Counted from the first letter of the stretch, positions 27,335 to 37,111 are shown. The stretch is DNA of 64,000 nt from Acidovorax delafieldii (GCA_002377855.1 DFQQ01000040.1:1-64000), one strand, 5' to 3'. A program made the numbers and translations. Notes: a model not told the origin generated them from the letters alone.

Positions 27335-29182
27335 ATGCCGCACCGTTTTGCCCCCTTCACGTTGTCGCCCGCCCGCAGAGCCTGCCTGGGCCTGCTGGCC
27401 GCCACCGCGTTGCTGGCAGGCTGCGCCAGCGCACCCCAGTCCCAGTCCCAGCCCCGGTTCACCTACACCGTCCCCGTGCAGCCCGAAGGCTCGTCGGGCT
27501 ACACCGACAAGCCCGGCTGGGCTACCGAAAAATTTGCAGTGGCCGCCGCGAACCCCTTGGCCACTGACGCGGGCTACCAGATCCTCAAGGCCGGTGGCTC
27601 CGCAGTCGACGCGGCCATCGCGGTGCAGATGGTGCTTACGCTGGTAGAGCCGCAATCCAGCGGCATCGGCGGAGGCGCCTTCTTGCTGCACAGCAACGGC
27701 AAGGTGGTGGAGGCCTTCGACGGCCGCGAGACAGCCCCCGCAGCGGCCGACGAAAAACTCTTCCTCGGCGCCGACGGCAAACCGGTGGCGTTCTACGACG
27801 GCGTGGTAGGCGGCCGGTCGGTGGGCGTGCCCGGCACCGTGCGCATGCTGGAGATGGCACACAAGCAGCACGGCAAGCTGCCGTGGGCTGCGCTGTTCCA
27901 GCCCGCCATTACGCTGGCCGAAGGCGGCTTCAAGGTCAGCGCCCGGCTCAACACACTGGTCAAGGCCGACCCGCACCTCAAGAAAGACCCCGTGGCGGCC
28001 GCCTACTTCTACAAGGCCGACGGGGATGCGCGCGACGTTGGAGTCAACCTGCGCAACCCCGAATTGGCAGCTGTGTTGCGCAAGATCGCTGAGCACGGCA
28101 GTCGCGCATTGCATGAAGGCGAGGTGGCCCAGGCCATTGTGGACAAAGTCCAGAAGCACCCCACCAATCCCGGCAAGCTCAGCCTGGCCGACCTGGCCAG
28201 CTACCAGCCCAAGAAGCGCGAGGCGCTGTGCCACGACTACCAGGTGGCCAGCAAGGACTACCGCGTGTGCGGCTTCCCACCGCCCAGCTCAGGCGCTATC
28301 GCCATCGGCCAGATCCTGGGCATCTTGAAGAACACCGACGCCGCCGCCAAACCGCTGCAAGACGGCATTCCGTCGGCCGACTGGCTGCACCTGTACACCG
28401 AAGCCTCCCGCCTGGCCTTTGCCGACAGGGCGCTGTACGTGGCCGACCCCGATTTTGTGCAGCCGCCTGCGGGCAACTGGAGCAGCCTGCTGGCCCCCGC
28501 CTACCTGGCTGAACGTGCCAAACTCATCGGCGCGCAAAGCATGAAGGTGGCGCAGCCGGGCAACCCTGGCGTGGTGAAGACCAGCCACGGCCCCATGCCC
28601 GAGCAGCCAGAGTACGGCACCAGCCACATCAGCATCGTGGACGCTTTTGGCAACGCACTGGCCATGACCACCACCATTGAGGACCAATTTGGCGCACGGC
28701 AAATGGTCAAGGGCTTCTTGCTGAACAACGAACTGACCGACTTCAGCTTTGCCCCCGCCGATGCCCAGGGCCAACCCATTGCCAACCGCGTGCAGCCCGG
28801 CAAACGGCCACGCTCCTCCATGGCGCCCACACTGGTGTTCGACAAGGCAACTGGCGAGCTCTTGATGAGTGGCGGCAGCCCCGGCGGCGCGGCCATCATT
28901 CACTACACGGCGAAGACGCTCTACGGTGTGCTCAATTGGGGCTTGGTGCCGCAGCAGGCCATCAACATGCCCAACTTCGGTTCCATGAACGGGCCCACGC
29001 TGCTGGAAGAAAAGCGCTTTCCGCCCGCCACGGTGGAAGCCCTGCGCGCCCGCGGTGCCGAGGTGCGCGAGATGAACATGACCAGCGGTTTGCAGGCCAT
29101 CACCCTGGGCAATGCGCATGGCAAGAAGGTGTGGATGGGCGGCGCGGACCCGCGGCGTGAAGGGGTGGTGATGGGGGATTGA
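27335..29182 (+). CDS. ggt: Gamma-glutamyltransferase, lipoprotein form
   Basis: GGT cleaves or transfers the gamma-glutamyl group of glutathione. The 615-residue precursor self-cleaves at the catalytic threonine, here Thr429 in EYGTSHISIVD. The oxyanion motif GGSPGG is also present. The signal peptide ends LLAGC with Cys30, so it should be anchored as a lipoprotein rather than free in the periplasm. The ATG at 27335 has AGGAG 7 nt upstream; an earlier ATG at 27305 lacks one. Confidence 0.93.
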   Translation: MPHRFAPFTLSPARRACLGLLAATALLAGCASAPQSQSQPRFTYTVPVQPEGSSGYTDKPGWATEKFAVAAANPLATDAGYQILKAGGSAVDAAIAVQMVLTLVEPQSSGIGGGAFLLHSNGKVVEAFDGRETAPAAADEKLFLGADGKPVAFYDGVVGGRSVGVPGTVRMLEMAHKQHGKLPWAALFQPAITLAEGGFKVSARLNTLVKADPHLKKDPVAAAYFYKADGDARDVGVNLRNPELAAVLRKIAEHGSRALHEGEVAQAIVDKVQKHPTNPGKLSLADLASYQPKKREALCHDYQVASKDYRVCGFPPPSSGAIAIGQILGILKNTDAAAKPLQDGIPSADWLHLYTEASRLAFADRALYVADPDFVQPPAGNWSSLLAPAYLAERAKLIGAQSMKVAQPGNPGVVKTSHGPMPEQPEYGTSHISIVDAFGNALAMTTTIEDQFGARQMVKGFLLNNELTDFSFAPADAQGQPIANRVQPGKRPRSSMAPTLVFDKATGELLMSGGSPGGAAIIHYTAKTLYGVLNWGLVPQQAINMPNFGSMNGPTLLEEKRFPPATVEALRARGAEVREMNMTSGLQAITLGNAHGKKVWMGGADPRREGVVMGD

Positions 29183-29327
29183 GTCCCCTCTGGGGGCTGC
29201 GCCTTCGCACTCCGCGCAGTTCCTGCGGGCGAAGGCTGCGGGGGGTGCTGTCACATCCACCGCACGGCAGCAGGCGCGCCACCTGATGCGGCGTGCAAAC
29301 ACACAGGGCAAACACACAGAGCTAACC

Positions 29328-29642
29328 ATGAACAAGTCACTCGCTCGAATTCACCTGGGGCTGGCAGTCTTTTACGGACTGCTCACTGCGTTGTTTTGCC
29401 TTTTTCACCTCACGGGAGACAACGCCAGCGGAACCGGCGTGTTGGTTTTTGCAGCCATCTTCGGGACCCCGCTGGCGCTTCACTCCGCCGCACTGTACGG
29501 CGTGCGCACAGGGCGGTTGTGGGGGCGCAACCTCTCTCGGACCCTGGGCATCCTGCTGCTTTTCGCCCTACCAATCGGGACAGTGCTGGGCACGTTTGTC
29601 CTGATGCGAACACGGCAGAAAGACTGGGAACACTCGGTGTAG
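29328..29642 (+). CDS. Small membrane protein of unknown function
   Basis: This 104-residue protein has three predicted membrane helices (about 9-27, 36-55 and 71-92) with short charged loops and a polar C-terminus (TRQKDWEHSV). I do not recognise a family. It is preceded by a 145-nt gap after ggt and followed by a 347-nt gene-poor gap, so it may be a single gene. The ATG at 29328 begins MNKSLARIHLG and is preferred over an in-frame codon 14 positions earlier. Confidence 0.6.
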   Translation: MNKSLARIHLGLAVFYGLLTALFCLFHLTGDNASGTGVLVFAAIFGTPLALHSAALYGVRTGRLWGRNLSRTLGILLLFALPIGTVLGTFVLMRTRQKDWEHSV

Positions 29643-29989
29643 CCGCCGTCGCCTACAGCCACACTTTTGGATAAAAACAGGCCCTAGCGCTTGCAATGAC
29701 TGCGCAAGCAGCTATTCAATCCATAGCAATATTCGACCCATTGCTCGGCCGCGCCGCTGCGCGCAAGTTGAAGGCGAGACGGAGCGGTGCGGCGTCATCG
29801 ACAAGCTGGCGCACTGACCGCCGCGGTGCCACTGCTCGGGAGACTGCACCGCCCCCTTCGGGCGGCCTACCCCATGTGCGCATGGCATGGAATTTACCGC
29901 CGGCGAACACTGCCCAATCCCACAGGTGCCACTAGCACCTGAAGGGGGGCCAGCACGCGCTGGCGCGAGGCTTGGTGCCATCCCGAACG
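29643..29989. other. Gene-poor gap with repeat and small hairpins
   Basis: These 347 nt lie between two convergent genes. They contain repeat copy B near the left end and short inverted repeats such as CCGCCC..GGGCGG near 29849-29865. Short open frames on both strands show no start signals or family features. I see no convincing gene. Confidence 0.5.
29671..29731 (-). repeat. Dispersed two-hairpin repeat, copy B
   Basis: Read on the minus strand, this copy shows TTGCTA, a spacer, ATAGCTGCTTGCGC, a loop, AAGCGCTAGGGCC and TTTTTAT. It is nearly full length and lies just after the small membrane protein gene. Confidence 0.7.
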
Positions 29990-31636
29990 TCAGACGTCAA
30001 TGGCGGCCGCCGACCCAGCCTGTTTGCGCAGCTCGAACTTCTGGATTTTGCCGGTGCTGGTCTTGGGCAGCTCGCCAAACACCACGGCGCGGGGCACCTT
30101 GAAGCCGGCCAGGTGCTTCTTGCAGTGGGCCACGATGTCTTCGGGCGTGGCGGTGGCGCCGGCCTTCAGCTCCACAAAGGCGCAAGGCGTTTCGCCCCAC
30201 TTGGCGTCCGGCTTGGCCACCACGGCCGCGGCCAGCACGTCGGGGTGGCGGTAGAGCACATCTTCCACCTCGATGGATGAGATGTTCTCGCCGCCCGAGA
30301 TGATGATGTCCTTACTGCGGTCCTTGATCTTGATGTAGCCATCGGGGTACTGCACCGCCAGGTCACCGCTGTGGAACCAGCCGCCGCGAAAGGCATCTTC
30401 GGTCGCCTTGGGGTTCTTCAGATAGCCCTTCATGGCGATGTTGCCCTTGAACATGATCTCGCCCATGGTTTCGCCGTCGTGCGGCACCGGCTGCATGGTT
30501 TCGGGGTCCAGCACGCGCACGTCGCGCTGCAGGTGGTAGCGCACACCCTGGCGGGCATTGAGACGGGCGCGCTCGCTAATATCCAGGTCGTTCCACGCCT
30601 CGTGCTTGGCACACACCGTGGCCGGGCCATACACCTCGGTCAGGCCGTACACATGGGTCAAATCGAACCCCATCTTTTCCATGCCTTCGATCATCGAGGC
30701 CGGTGGCGCAGCGCCTGCCACCATGGCCTTCACGCCCGCAGGCACGCCCACCTTCATCGCATCCGGAGCGTTGACCAGCAGCCCGTGCACGATGGGCGCG
30801 CCGCAGTAATGCGTGACGCCGTGGGTGCGGATCGCATCGAAGATGGCCTGGGCTTCCACGCGGCGCAAGCACACGTTGACGCCCGCGCGGGCCGCCACCG
30901 TCCACGGAAAGCACCAGCCGTTGCAGTGGAACATGGGCAAGGTCCACAGGTAGACGGCGTGCTTGGGCATGTCCCACTCCAGCACGTTGCTAATGGCATT
31001 GGTGGCCGCACCCCGGTGGTGGTAGACCACGCCCTTGGGGTTGCCGGTGGTGCCGCTGGTGTAGTTGAGGGCGATGGCATCCCATTCGTCGGCGGGCAAT
31101 TCCCAGGCGAATTGCGCATCGCCACTGGCCACAAAAGCTTCGTAGTCCGTGCCATGGAGCGACTGCGCGGGCGCGCCGTACAGCTCGTCTTGCACTTCCA
31201 CGATGAGCAGCGGGGTGGTGGCCTGGCGCAAGGCCAGCGCCTTGGCCATGGTGCCGTTGAACTCAGGGTCCACGATCACGGCCCGGGCTTCGCCGTGGTC
31301 GAGCATGAAGGCGATGGTTTCGGGGTCCAGCCGGGTATTCAGGGCGTTGAGCACGGCGCCGGCCATGGGCACGCCAAAGTGGGCCTCGACCATGGGCGGG
31401 GTGTTGGGCAGCATGACGGCCACGGTGTCGTTCTTGCCAATGCCGGCGCGCTGCAGGGCGCTGGCCAGTTGGCGGCAGCGGGCGTAGGTCTGGCTCCAGG
31501 TCTGCCGCAGGCTGCCGTGCACGATGGCCAGGCGCTCGGGATACACCTCGGCAGTACGCTCGATGAAGCCCAGAGGCGACAGCGGTGCGAAGTTGGCGGG
31601 GTTGCGCGGCAGGTGCTGGTCGTACTTCGAAGTCAT
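29990..31636 (-). CDS. Acyl-CoA synthetase (AMP-forming)
   Basis: This 548-residue ANL-superfamily ligase activates a carboxylic acid, probably a medium- or long-chain fatty acid, with ATP and CoA. It has the P-loop TSGTTGNPKG (193-202), the adenylation hinge segment with SGGENISSIEVEDVL, and the C-terminal catalytic lysine motif KTSTGKIQKFE. No signal peptide is visible. The ATG at 31636 has GAGG 9 nt upstream; a second ATG three codons earlier overlaps that site, and the frame extends further without family similarity. The gene diverges from dnaG. Confidence 0.92.
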   Translation of the reverse strand: MTSKYDQHLPRNPANFAPLSPLGFIERTAEVYPERLAIVHGSLRQTWSQTYARCRQLASALQRAGIGKNDTVAVMLPNTPPMVEAHFGVPMAGAVLNALNTRLDPETIAFMLDHGEARAVIVDPEFNGTMAKALALRQATTPLLIVEVQDELYGAPAQSLHGTDYEAFVASGDAQFAWELPADEWDAIALNYTSGTTGNPKGVVYHHRGAATNAISNVLEWDMPKHAVYLWTLPMFHCNGWCFPWTVAARAGVNVCLRRVEAQAIFDAIRTHGVTHYCGAPIVHGLLVNAPDAMKVGVPAGVKAMVAGAAPPASMIEGMEKMGFDLTHVYGLTEVYGPATVCAKHEAWNDLDISERARLNARQGVRYHLQRDVRVLDPETMQPVPHDGETMGEIMFKGNIAMKGYLKNPKATEDAFRGGWFHSGDLAVQYPDGYIKIKDRSKDIIISGGENISSIEVEDVLYRHPDVLAAAVVAKPDAKWGETPCAFVELKAGATATPEDIVAHCKKHLAGFKVPRAVVFGELPKTSTGKIQKFELRKQAGSAAAIDV

Positions 31637-31793
31637 CACATCCATCCTCAGGCTGAAAACAGGGAATCGGCCATTAGAGCGCCCCCGGCTGACAGGGCGC
31701 TGAAAAGCCCCGCGTCGATGCGCTGGGCAGCGGCGGCCGGGTCTTTGGTTTGTAACCGCTCTGCCACGGCCGGCCATGGGGGAAAATACGCGC

Positions 31794-33830
31794 GTGTCTA
31801 TCCCCCAGTCGTTCATCCAGGAGTTGCTCTCGCGCGTCGACGTGGTCGATATCGTAGGCCGCTATGTGCAGCTCAAAAAAGGGGGCGCAAACTTCATGGG
31901 GCTGTGCCCCTTTCACGGGGAAAAGTCGCCCTCGTTCAGCGTGAGCCCCTCCAAGCAGTTCTACCACTGCTTTGGCTGCGGAAAGAACGGCAACGCCATC
32001 AGCTTTTTGATGGACCATGCGGGCATGGGCTTTATCGAGGCGGTGCAGGATTTGGCCCAGGGCGTGGGCCTGCAGGTGCCCGATGACGACATTTCGCCCC
32101 AGGACCGTGAACGCGCCGCCGCCGCCCGCCAAAAGCAGGCCACCCTCACCGATGTGCTGGAAAAAGCCGCCGACGCCTATCGCCGCCACCTGCGCGAATC
32201 GCAGCGCGCCATTGGCTACTTCAAGGCGCGGGGGGTTTCGGGCCACGTGGCCAAGCGCTACGGGCTGGGCTATGCGCCCGAAGGCTGGCGCAGCCTGGCC
32301 AGCGTGTTCCCGGCCTACGACGACCCGCTGCTGGAAGAAAGCGGTCTGGTCATCGTCAACGAGGAGGACGGCGGCAAGCGTTACGACCGCTTCCGCGACC
32401 GGGTGATGTTCCCGATTCGCAACGTCAAGGGCGAATGCATTGGCTTTGGCGGGCGGGTGCTGGGCGATGAAAAACCCAAGTATCTCAATTCGCCCGAAAC
32501 CCCGGTCTTCCACAAAGGCCGCGAGCTGTACGGCCTGTTTGAGGCCCGCACCCCCATCCGCGAGGCGGGCTATGCGCTGGTGACCGAGGGCTACATGGAT
32601 GTGGTGGCGCTGGCTCAGCTGGGCTTTCCCCACGCCGTGGCGACGCTGGGCACGGCGTGCACGCCCGAGCACGTGCAAAAGCTGCTGCGCTTTACCGATG
32701 CCGTGGTTTTCAGCTTTGACGGCGATGCCGCCGGCCGGCGCGCCGCGCGCAAGGCGCTCGATGGCGCCCTGCCCCACGCCACCGACACGCGCAGCATCAA
32801 GTTCTTGTTTCTACCCGCCGAGCACGACCCCGACAGCTATGTGCGCGAGCACGGCACCGACGCCTTCGCCCGCTGCATTGCCGAGGCCATGCCGCTGAGC
32901 CGCTTCCTCGTCGAAGCCGCCAGCGAGGGGTGTGACTTGGCCACGGCCGAGGGCCGCGCGCACATGGCCAGCAATGCGCGTCCGCTATGGGCCAGCCTGC
33001 CCGACGGCATACTGCGCCGCCAGTTGCTGAGCGAACTGGCCCAGTTGACGCAAGTACCCGCCAGCGACCTGGCCGCGCTGTGGAGCCAAGCCTCGGCCCA
33101 CGACGCGCACCGCCGCCCCCCTCACGGTGCAGGATCGGGGCACGCCAGCCAAACGCAGCCCCACGCCGCCGACGAGCCCCCCTGGGGCGCAGGAATGGAA
33201 AGCGCAGACCCTGCCTGGCACGGCGCCCCAGAGCCCGGTTATGACGCAGGGTACGGCAACGCCTACAGCGCTGGCGGCAGCAGCCGACCATTTCGCAAGA
33301 GCGGGGATTGGAAGAGCAAGGGCGAATGGAAGGGCAAAGGCAACTGGAAAAAGCGCGATGAGAGCCCATGGCCGCCCCAGCCCCGCCTGCCCAGCACGCC
33401 CATGGCCAGCCGGGTGGACCATGCCGCGCGGCTGCTGCTGTCGCACATGGCTTTTCTGGAGCACTTGGCGCAAGACGACCACACTGCCTTGTGCGCCCAG
33501 CCCGCCCCGCACGGAACTTTGTTTGCGTGGCTGGAGGCGCAGTTCCACGAGCACGGCCCCCAGCCCTGGGCCGTGCTGCGCGAGAGCCTGCGCGGCCATG
33601 AATGCGAGGCCCTGGCCATCAAGGTGATGACCGGCGCCCATGCCCAAACCGAAGGCGACGAGGCCGAGCTGCGCGCGGAGCTGGCCGATCTGCTGGCGCG
33701 CATTCAGCTGGAGCAGATCGAAAAGCAGCGCAACCTCGCCAGCGCTCAAAACGATCTGAACCGGTTCAAAGAGCTCGATACGCAATGGCGCGCACTCAAG
33801 GCTGCTCTGGAGCCAGCTGCCCCCAAGTAG
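31794..33830 (+). CDS. dnaG: DNA primase
   Basis: DnaG makes RNA primers for replication. From a GTG at 31794 (GGGGGA upstream) the protein has 678 residues and starts SIPQSFIQELLSRVDVVDI; an ATG at 31776 gives six extra residues but has no ribosome-binding site. The zinc finger is Cys38, His41, Cys59 and Cys62. The TOPRIM core shows VTEGYMDVVAL and FSFDGDAAGRRAA. A linker of about 90 residues rich in Gly, Lys and Trp (for example KSKGEWKGKGNWKK) precedes the helicase-binding domain. rpsU, its usual upstream neighbour, is not here. Confidence 0.95.
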   Translation: MSIPQSFIQELLSRVDVVDIVGRYVQLKKGGANFMGLCPFHGEKSPSFSVSPSKQFYHCFGCGKNGNAISFLMDHAGMGFIEAVQDLAQGVGLQVPDDDISPQDRERAAAARQKQATLTDVLEKAADAYRRHLRESQRAIGYFKARGVSGHVAKRYGLGYAPEGWRSLASVFPAYDDPLLEESGLVIVNEEDGGKRYDRFRDRVMFPIRNVKGECIGFGGRVLGDEKPKYLNSPETPVFHKGRELYGLFEARTPIREAGYALVTEGYMDVVALAQLGFPHAVATLGTACTPEHVQKLLRFTDAVVFSFDGDAAGRRAARKALDGALPHATDTRSIKFLFLPAEHDPDSYVREHGTDAFARCIAEAMPLSRFLVEAASEGCDLATAEGRAHMASNARPLWASLPDGILRRQLLSELAQLTQVPASDLAALWSQASAHDAHRRPPHGAGSGHASQTQPHAADEPPWGAGMESADPAWHGAPEPGYDAGYGNAYSAGGSSRPFRKSGDWKSKGEWKGKGNWKKRDESPWPPQPRLPSTPMASRVDHAARLLLSHMAFLEHLAQDDHTALCAQPAPHGTLFAWLEAQFHEHGPQPWAVLRESLRGHECEALAIKVMTGAHAQTEGDEAELRAELADLLARIQLEQIEKQRNLASAQNDLNRFKELDTQWRALKAALEPAAPK

Positions 33831-34211
33831 CGCCAGAGCCCAGGGGCGTGGCGGCGTGCAGGCCACCATCCACGCACCAAAACCAAAAAGCCACAAAAAC
33901 CACACCGCAGGCCCCAACGGCTGAGAATTACACCGAAAGTCCTTGAAAACTGGTCGCCTGGCTATAATGTAGGGTTCATCGGCAAGAGCGACAGCAACAC
34001 CTCCGAGCCGGGCCACCGTGACACGCGCGCACATCAGCGCGGATAGGCCCACTTATCGCAAGGACTGCACACCAAATGATCGCCCAGACATCTTGCCTCT
34101 GAGGGCCTCCCCTCAAAACGCCTGAGCCTTGCTGCTCTGGCGTTGCCACCCGCGCCGGGATCTGTGGCGTTAGCGTTTTCTTTGTGTCAGTTTTTGAATC
34201 TGAGGTTTTCC
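33831..34211. other. dnaG-rpoD gap with rpoD leader
   Basis: These 381 nt contain a good -10 box at 33963 and a long presumed 5' leader (about 235 nt) before the rpoD ATG. The leader holds several short inverted repeats around GCC/GGC. No open frame with family features is seen. Confidence 0.55.
33943..33968 (+). promoter_or_regulatory. Candidate rpoD promoter
   Basis: A perfect TATAAT lies at 33963-33968. The nearest -35-like hexamer, TTGAAA at 33943, is only 14 nt away, shorter than the ideal 17, so the -35 assignment is doubtful. The start of transcription would be near 33975, giving a leader of about 235 nt before rpoD. Confidence 0.5.
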
Positions 34212-36596
34212 ATGCCCGCTCAAAAGTCCGCGAAGCCGCCCAAGACTGCTCCAGATACTGCCGCCAAGGCTGTCTCCAAAACCGCTGCCAAAGCACCGGC
34301 CAAAGCCACGCCCCAAAAGGCCGCTGCTGCTGCCGAGGCTGCGGACGCCAAGAAAGTGAAAACCGTGCCCGTGAAAAGTACTGCCGAGCTGATCAAAGCT
34401 GCTGATGAATTGCTGAAGAAAAAGCCTGCGCGCGCCAAGGCAGCCGCTGCGGCCACTGACGAAGAAGAAGCGCCCAAGAAAAAGCCCGGCCGCCCAGCCA
34501 AGGCAGCCGCCGCCGCTGGTGGCGAGACCAAGGCACCCGCCAAGCGCGGCCGCAAACCCAAGGCCGCAGCCGCCAGCGATGACGTGGGCGATGACGCCGA
34601 CCTGTCCGACATCGAAGCCGATCTGGAAGGCGAAGTCGAGGAATCGACCGAAACCGCCGCCACGGTCGAGAAGGTCAAGCCGCTGCGCATGAAGATCAGC
34701 AAGGCCAAAGAGCGCGCCTTGATGAAGGAATTCGGCCTGGATGAAACCGTCCTGTCCGAAGAAGACCTGCAAAAGCGCCGCTCGCGCCTGAAGACGCTGA
34801 TCAAGCTGGGCAAGACGCGCGGCTACCTCACGCACGTCGAAATCAACGACCACTTGCCCGACAAGCTGGTCGATGCCGAAACGCTGGAAGCCGTCATCAC
34901 CACCCTGAACGATCTGGGCGTGGCGGTGTACGAGCAGACGCCCGACGCCGAAGCGCTGATCATTACGGACAACGCCCCCGCCGGTGCCACCGAAGAAGAA
35001 GCGGAAGAAGCCGCCGAAGCCGCGCTGTCCACCGTGGACTCGGAATTCGGCCGCACCACCGACCCCGTTCGCATGTACATGCGCGAAATGGGCACGGTGG
35101 AACTGCTGACCCGTGAAGGCGAAATCGAAATCGCCAAGCGCATCGAAGGCGGCCTGATGGCCATGATGGAGGCGATCAGCGCATCGCCCGCCACCATTGC
35201 CGAGATCCTGAACATGGGCGAGGAAATCCGCGAAGGCAAGGTCGTCATCTCGACCATCGTGGACGGTTTCTCCAACCCCAATGAGGCCGACGACTATGTG
35301 GCCGAAGAAGACTTCGACGAATTCGACGAAGCCGACGACGACGACGGCAAGGGCGGCTCCAAGGCGCTGACCAAGAAGCTCGAGGAACTCAAGAAGCAGG
35401 CGCTGGAGCGCTTCGACAAGCTGCGCGAGCTGTTCGAGAAGATCCACAAGATCTATGACAAGGAAGGCTACGGCACCCCTGCCTACATGAAGGCCCAGGC
35501 TGCCCTGTCGGAAGAGCTGATGACCATCCGCTTTACCGCCAAGACCATCGAAAAGCTGTGCGACATGGTGCGCGGCCAGGTGGACGATGTGCGCAAGAAG
35601 GAGCGTGAGCTTCGCCGCATCATCGTGGACAAGTGCGGCATGCCCCAAGAGACGTTCATCAAGGACTTCCCACCCAACCTGCTGAACCTGCAGTGGGTGG
35701 AAAAGCAAGCTGCCGCCGGCAAGCCCTGGTCCGCCGTGATGGCGCGCAACATTCCGCCCATTCAGGACCTGCAGCAAAAGCTGATGGACCTGCAGTCGCG
35801 CGTGGTGGTGCCACTGACCGAACTCAAGGGCATCAACAAGCGCATGAACGAAGGTGAAGCCACCTCGCGCGATGCCAAGAAGGAAATGATCGAGGCCAAC
35901 CTGCGCCTCGTGATCTCGATCGCCAAGAAGTACACCAACCGTGGCCTGCAGTTCCTCGATTTGATCCAGGAAGGCAACATCGGCCTGATGAAGGCGGTGG
36001 ACAAGTTCGAATACCGCCGCGGCTACAAGTTCTCGACGTACGCCACGTGGTGGATTCGCCAGGCCATCACCCGCTCGATCGCCGACCAGGCACGCACTAT
36101 CCGTATTCCGGTGCACATGATCGAGACGATCAACAAGATGAACCGCATCAGCCGCCAGCACTTGCAAGAGTTTGGCTTTGAGCCCGATGCGTCCATCCTG
36201 GCGGCCAAGATGGAGATTCCGGAAGACAAGATCCGCAAGATCATGAAGATTGCCAAGGAGCCGATCTCGATGGAAACCCCCATCGGCGACGACGACGACA
36301 GCCACCTGGGCGATTTCATCGAGGACGGCGCCAACACCGCGCCTATCGAAGCCGCGATGCAGGCCGGCCTGCGCGATGTGGTCAAGGACATCCTCGATGG
36401 CCTGACCCCCCGCGAAGCCAAGGTGCTGCGCATGCGCTTTGGTATCGAGATGACCAGCGACCACACGCTGGAAGAAGTGGGCAAGCAGTTCGACGTGACC
36501 CGCGAGCGCATTCGCCAAATAGAAGCCAAGGCGCTGCGCAAGCTCAAGCACCCATCGCGCTCTGACAAGCTGCGCAGCTTCATCGATTCGCTGTAA
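34212..36596 (+). CDS. rpoD: Housekeeping sigma factor RpoD (sigma 70)
   Basis: RpoD directs RNA polymerase to housekeeping promoters. The 794-residue protein (E. coli has 613) shows region 1.1 (about 188-250, with KTRGYLTHVEINDHLPD), region 1.2 (DPVRMYMREMGTVELLTREG), a long non-conserved region, region 2 (NLRLVISIAKKYTNRGL, FSTYATWWIRQAITR), region 3 and region 4 (DVTRERIRQIEAKALRKLK). The first 187 residues are a Lys/Ala-rich tail with AT-hook-like KPGRPAK and KRGRKPK. The ATG at 34212 follows GAGG. Confidence 0.96.
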   Translation: MPAQKSAKPPKTAPDTAAKAVSKTAAKAPAKATPQKAAAAAEAADAKKVKTVPVKSTAELIKAADELLKKKPARAKAAAAATDEEEAPKKKPGRPAKAAAAAGGETKAPAKRGRKPKAAAASDDVGDDADLSDIEADLEGEVEESTETAATVEKVKPLRMKISKAKERALMKEFGLDETVLSEEDLQKRRSRLKTLIKLGKTRGYLTHVEINDHLPDKLVDAETLEAVITTLNDLGVAVYEQTPDAEALIITDNAPAGATEEEAEEAAEAALSTVDSEFGRTTDPVRMYMREMGTVELLTREGEIEIAKRIEGGLMAMMEAISASPATIAEILNMGEEIREGKVVISTIVDGFSNPNEADDYVAEEDFDEFDEADDDDGKGGSKALTKKLEELKKQALERFDKLRELFEKIHKIYDKEGYGTPAYMKAQAALSEELMTIRFTAKTIEKLCDMVRGQVDDVRKKERELRRIIVDKCGMPQETFIKDFPPNLLNLQWVEKQAAAGKPWSAVMARNIPPIQDLQQKLMDLQSRVVVPLTELKGINKRMNEGEATSRDAKKEMIEANLRLVISIAKKYTNRGLQFLDLIQEGNIGLMKAVDKFEYRRGYKFSTYATWWIRQAITRSIADQARTIRIPVHMIETINKMNRISRQHLQEFGFEPDASILAAKMEIPEDKIRKIMKIAKEPISMETPIGDDDDSHLGDFIEDGANTAPIEAAMQAGLRDVVKDILDGLTPREAKVLRMRFGIEMTSDHTLEEVGKQFDVTRERIRQIEAKALRKLKHPSRSDKLRSFIDSL

Positions 36597-36641
36597 AGCC
36601 CCTGGGGGCCTGTGCCCCTGCTGGCCCTGCGGCCCGCCATC

Positions 36642-36676
36642 AGCCCGCCCGCCCTCACAGGCCGGTGGGCTTTTTT
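36642..36676 (+). terminator. rpoD intrinsic terminator
   Basis: The stem AGCCCGCC / GGTGGGCT (one G-T pair) is followed by six T residues, 46 nt after the rpoD stop codon. Confidence 0.75.
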
Positions 36677-36739
36677 ACGCCTGACACGGGGGGGCGCGAC
36701 TGCATTGCACACCCTGCCACCGATCACTGCAAAAACATG

Positions 36740-36787
36740 CTCCAGCCCAATCTATATAAGCGCAACTAGCTACTTTTTTTATAGCAA
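36740..36787 (-). repeat. Dispersed two-hairpin repeat, copy C
   Basis: Read on the minus strand it gives TTGCTATAAAAAAAGTAGCT, then GCGCTTATATAG and GGGCTGGAG. The second half of the inner hairpin is degenerate. It lies about 65 nt after the rpoD terminator. Confidence 0.65.
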
Positions 36788-37111
36788 GCCCAGATGGAGG
36801 GGTCAGCCAACGTCTCTCATGACGCAGCGCCGCCAAGCCTGGCCAGCGATGCAGCGGCCCCACATTAAGGGGATACCCTTACCCAAGGGACAGCAAATTG
36901 ACAGTTTTGCAAGTCAATATTGCGAAGATTACAAAAACATCCGGGCGGTTGGTTGAACCACCACATGACCTGGGGAGGGCTTCGGCTGCACTTTCGTAGG
37001 AGACAAAAGGGCGGCATTCTCGAGCTCTTGTACGCGCACCCACGGCTCCTCCTGTACCGCGCGCTGCCGGGGCGCCATTTCACTCTCAGCCATCACCCAA
37101 GGTCCATCACC

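Larger units (their letters stand above)
36597..37111. other. rpoD downstream gap
   Basis: These 515 nt hold the rpoD terminator, repeat copy C and a possible -35 element TTGACA at 36898 without a clear -10 partner. The leader of the downstream TctC-like gene follows. No gene with family features is seen. Confidence 0.5.

Noticed and set aside
29698..29935. Short overlapping frames on both strands in the 29.7 kb gap
   Set aside because: No start signals and low-complexity products; not supported as genes.
33943..33948. TTGAAA as the definite -35 of the rpoD promoter
   Set aside because: The spacing to TATAAT is 14 nt, outside the usual range; kept only as part of a candidate.
34567..34660. 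Tandem codon-level repeats in the rpoD tail as DNA repeats
   Set aside because: The similarity is from Lys/Ala-rich protein composition, not from an exact nucleotide repeat.
34170..36551. A 793-codon open frame on the minus strand opposite rpoD
   Set aside because: It is the antisense shadow of a highly conserved GC-rich gene; its product is Leu/His/Gly rich with no family motif.
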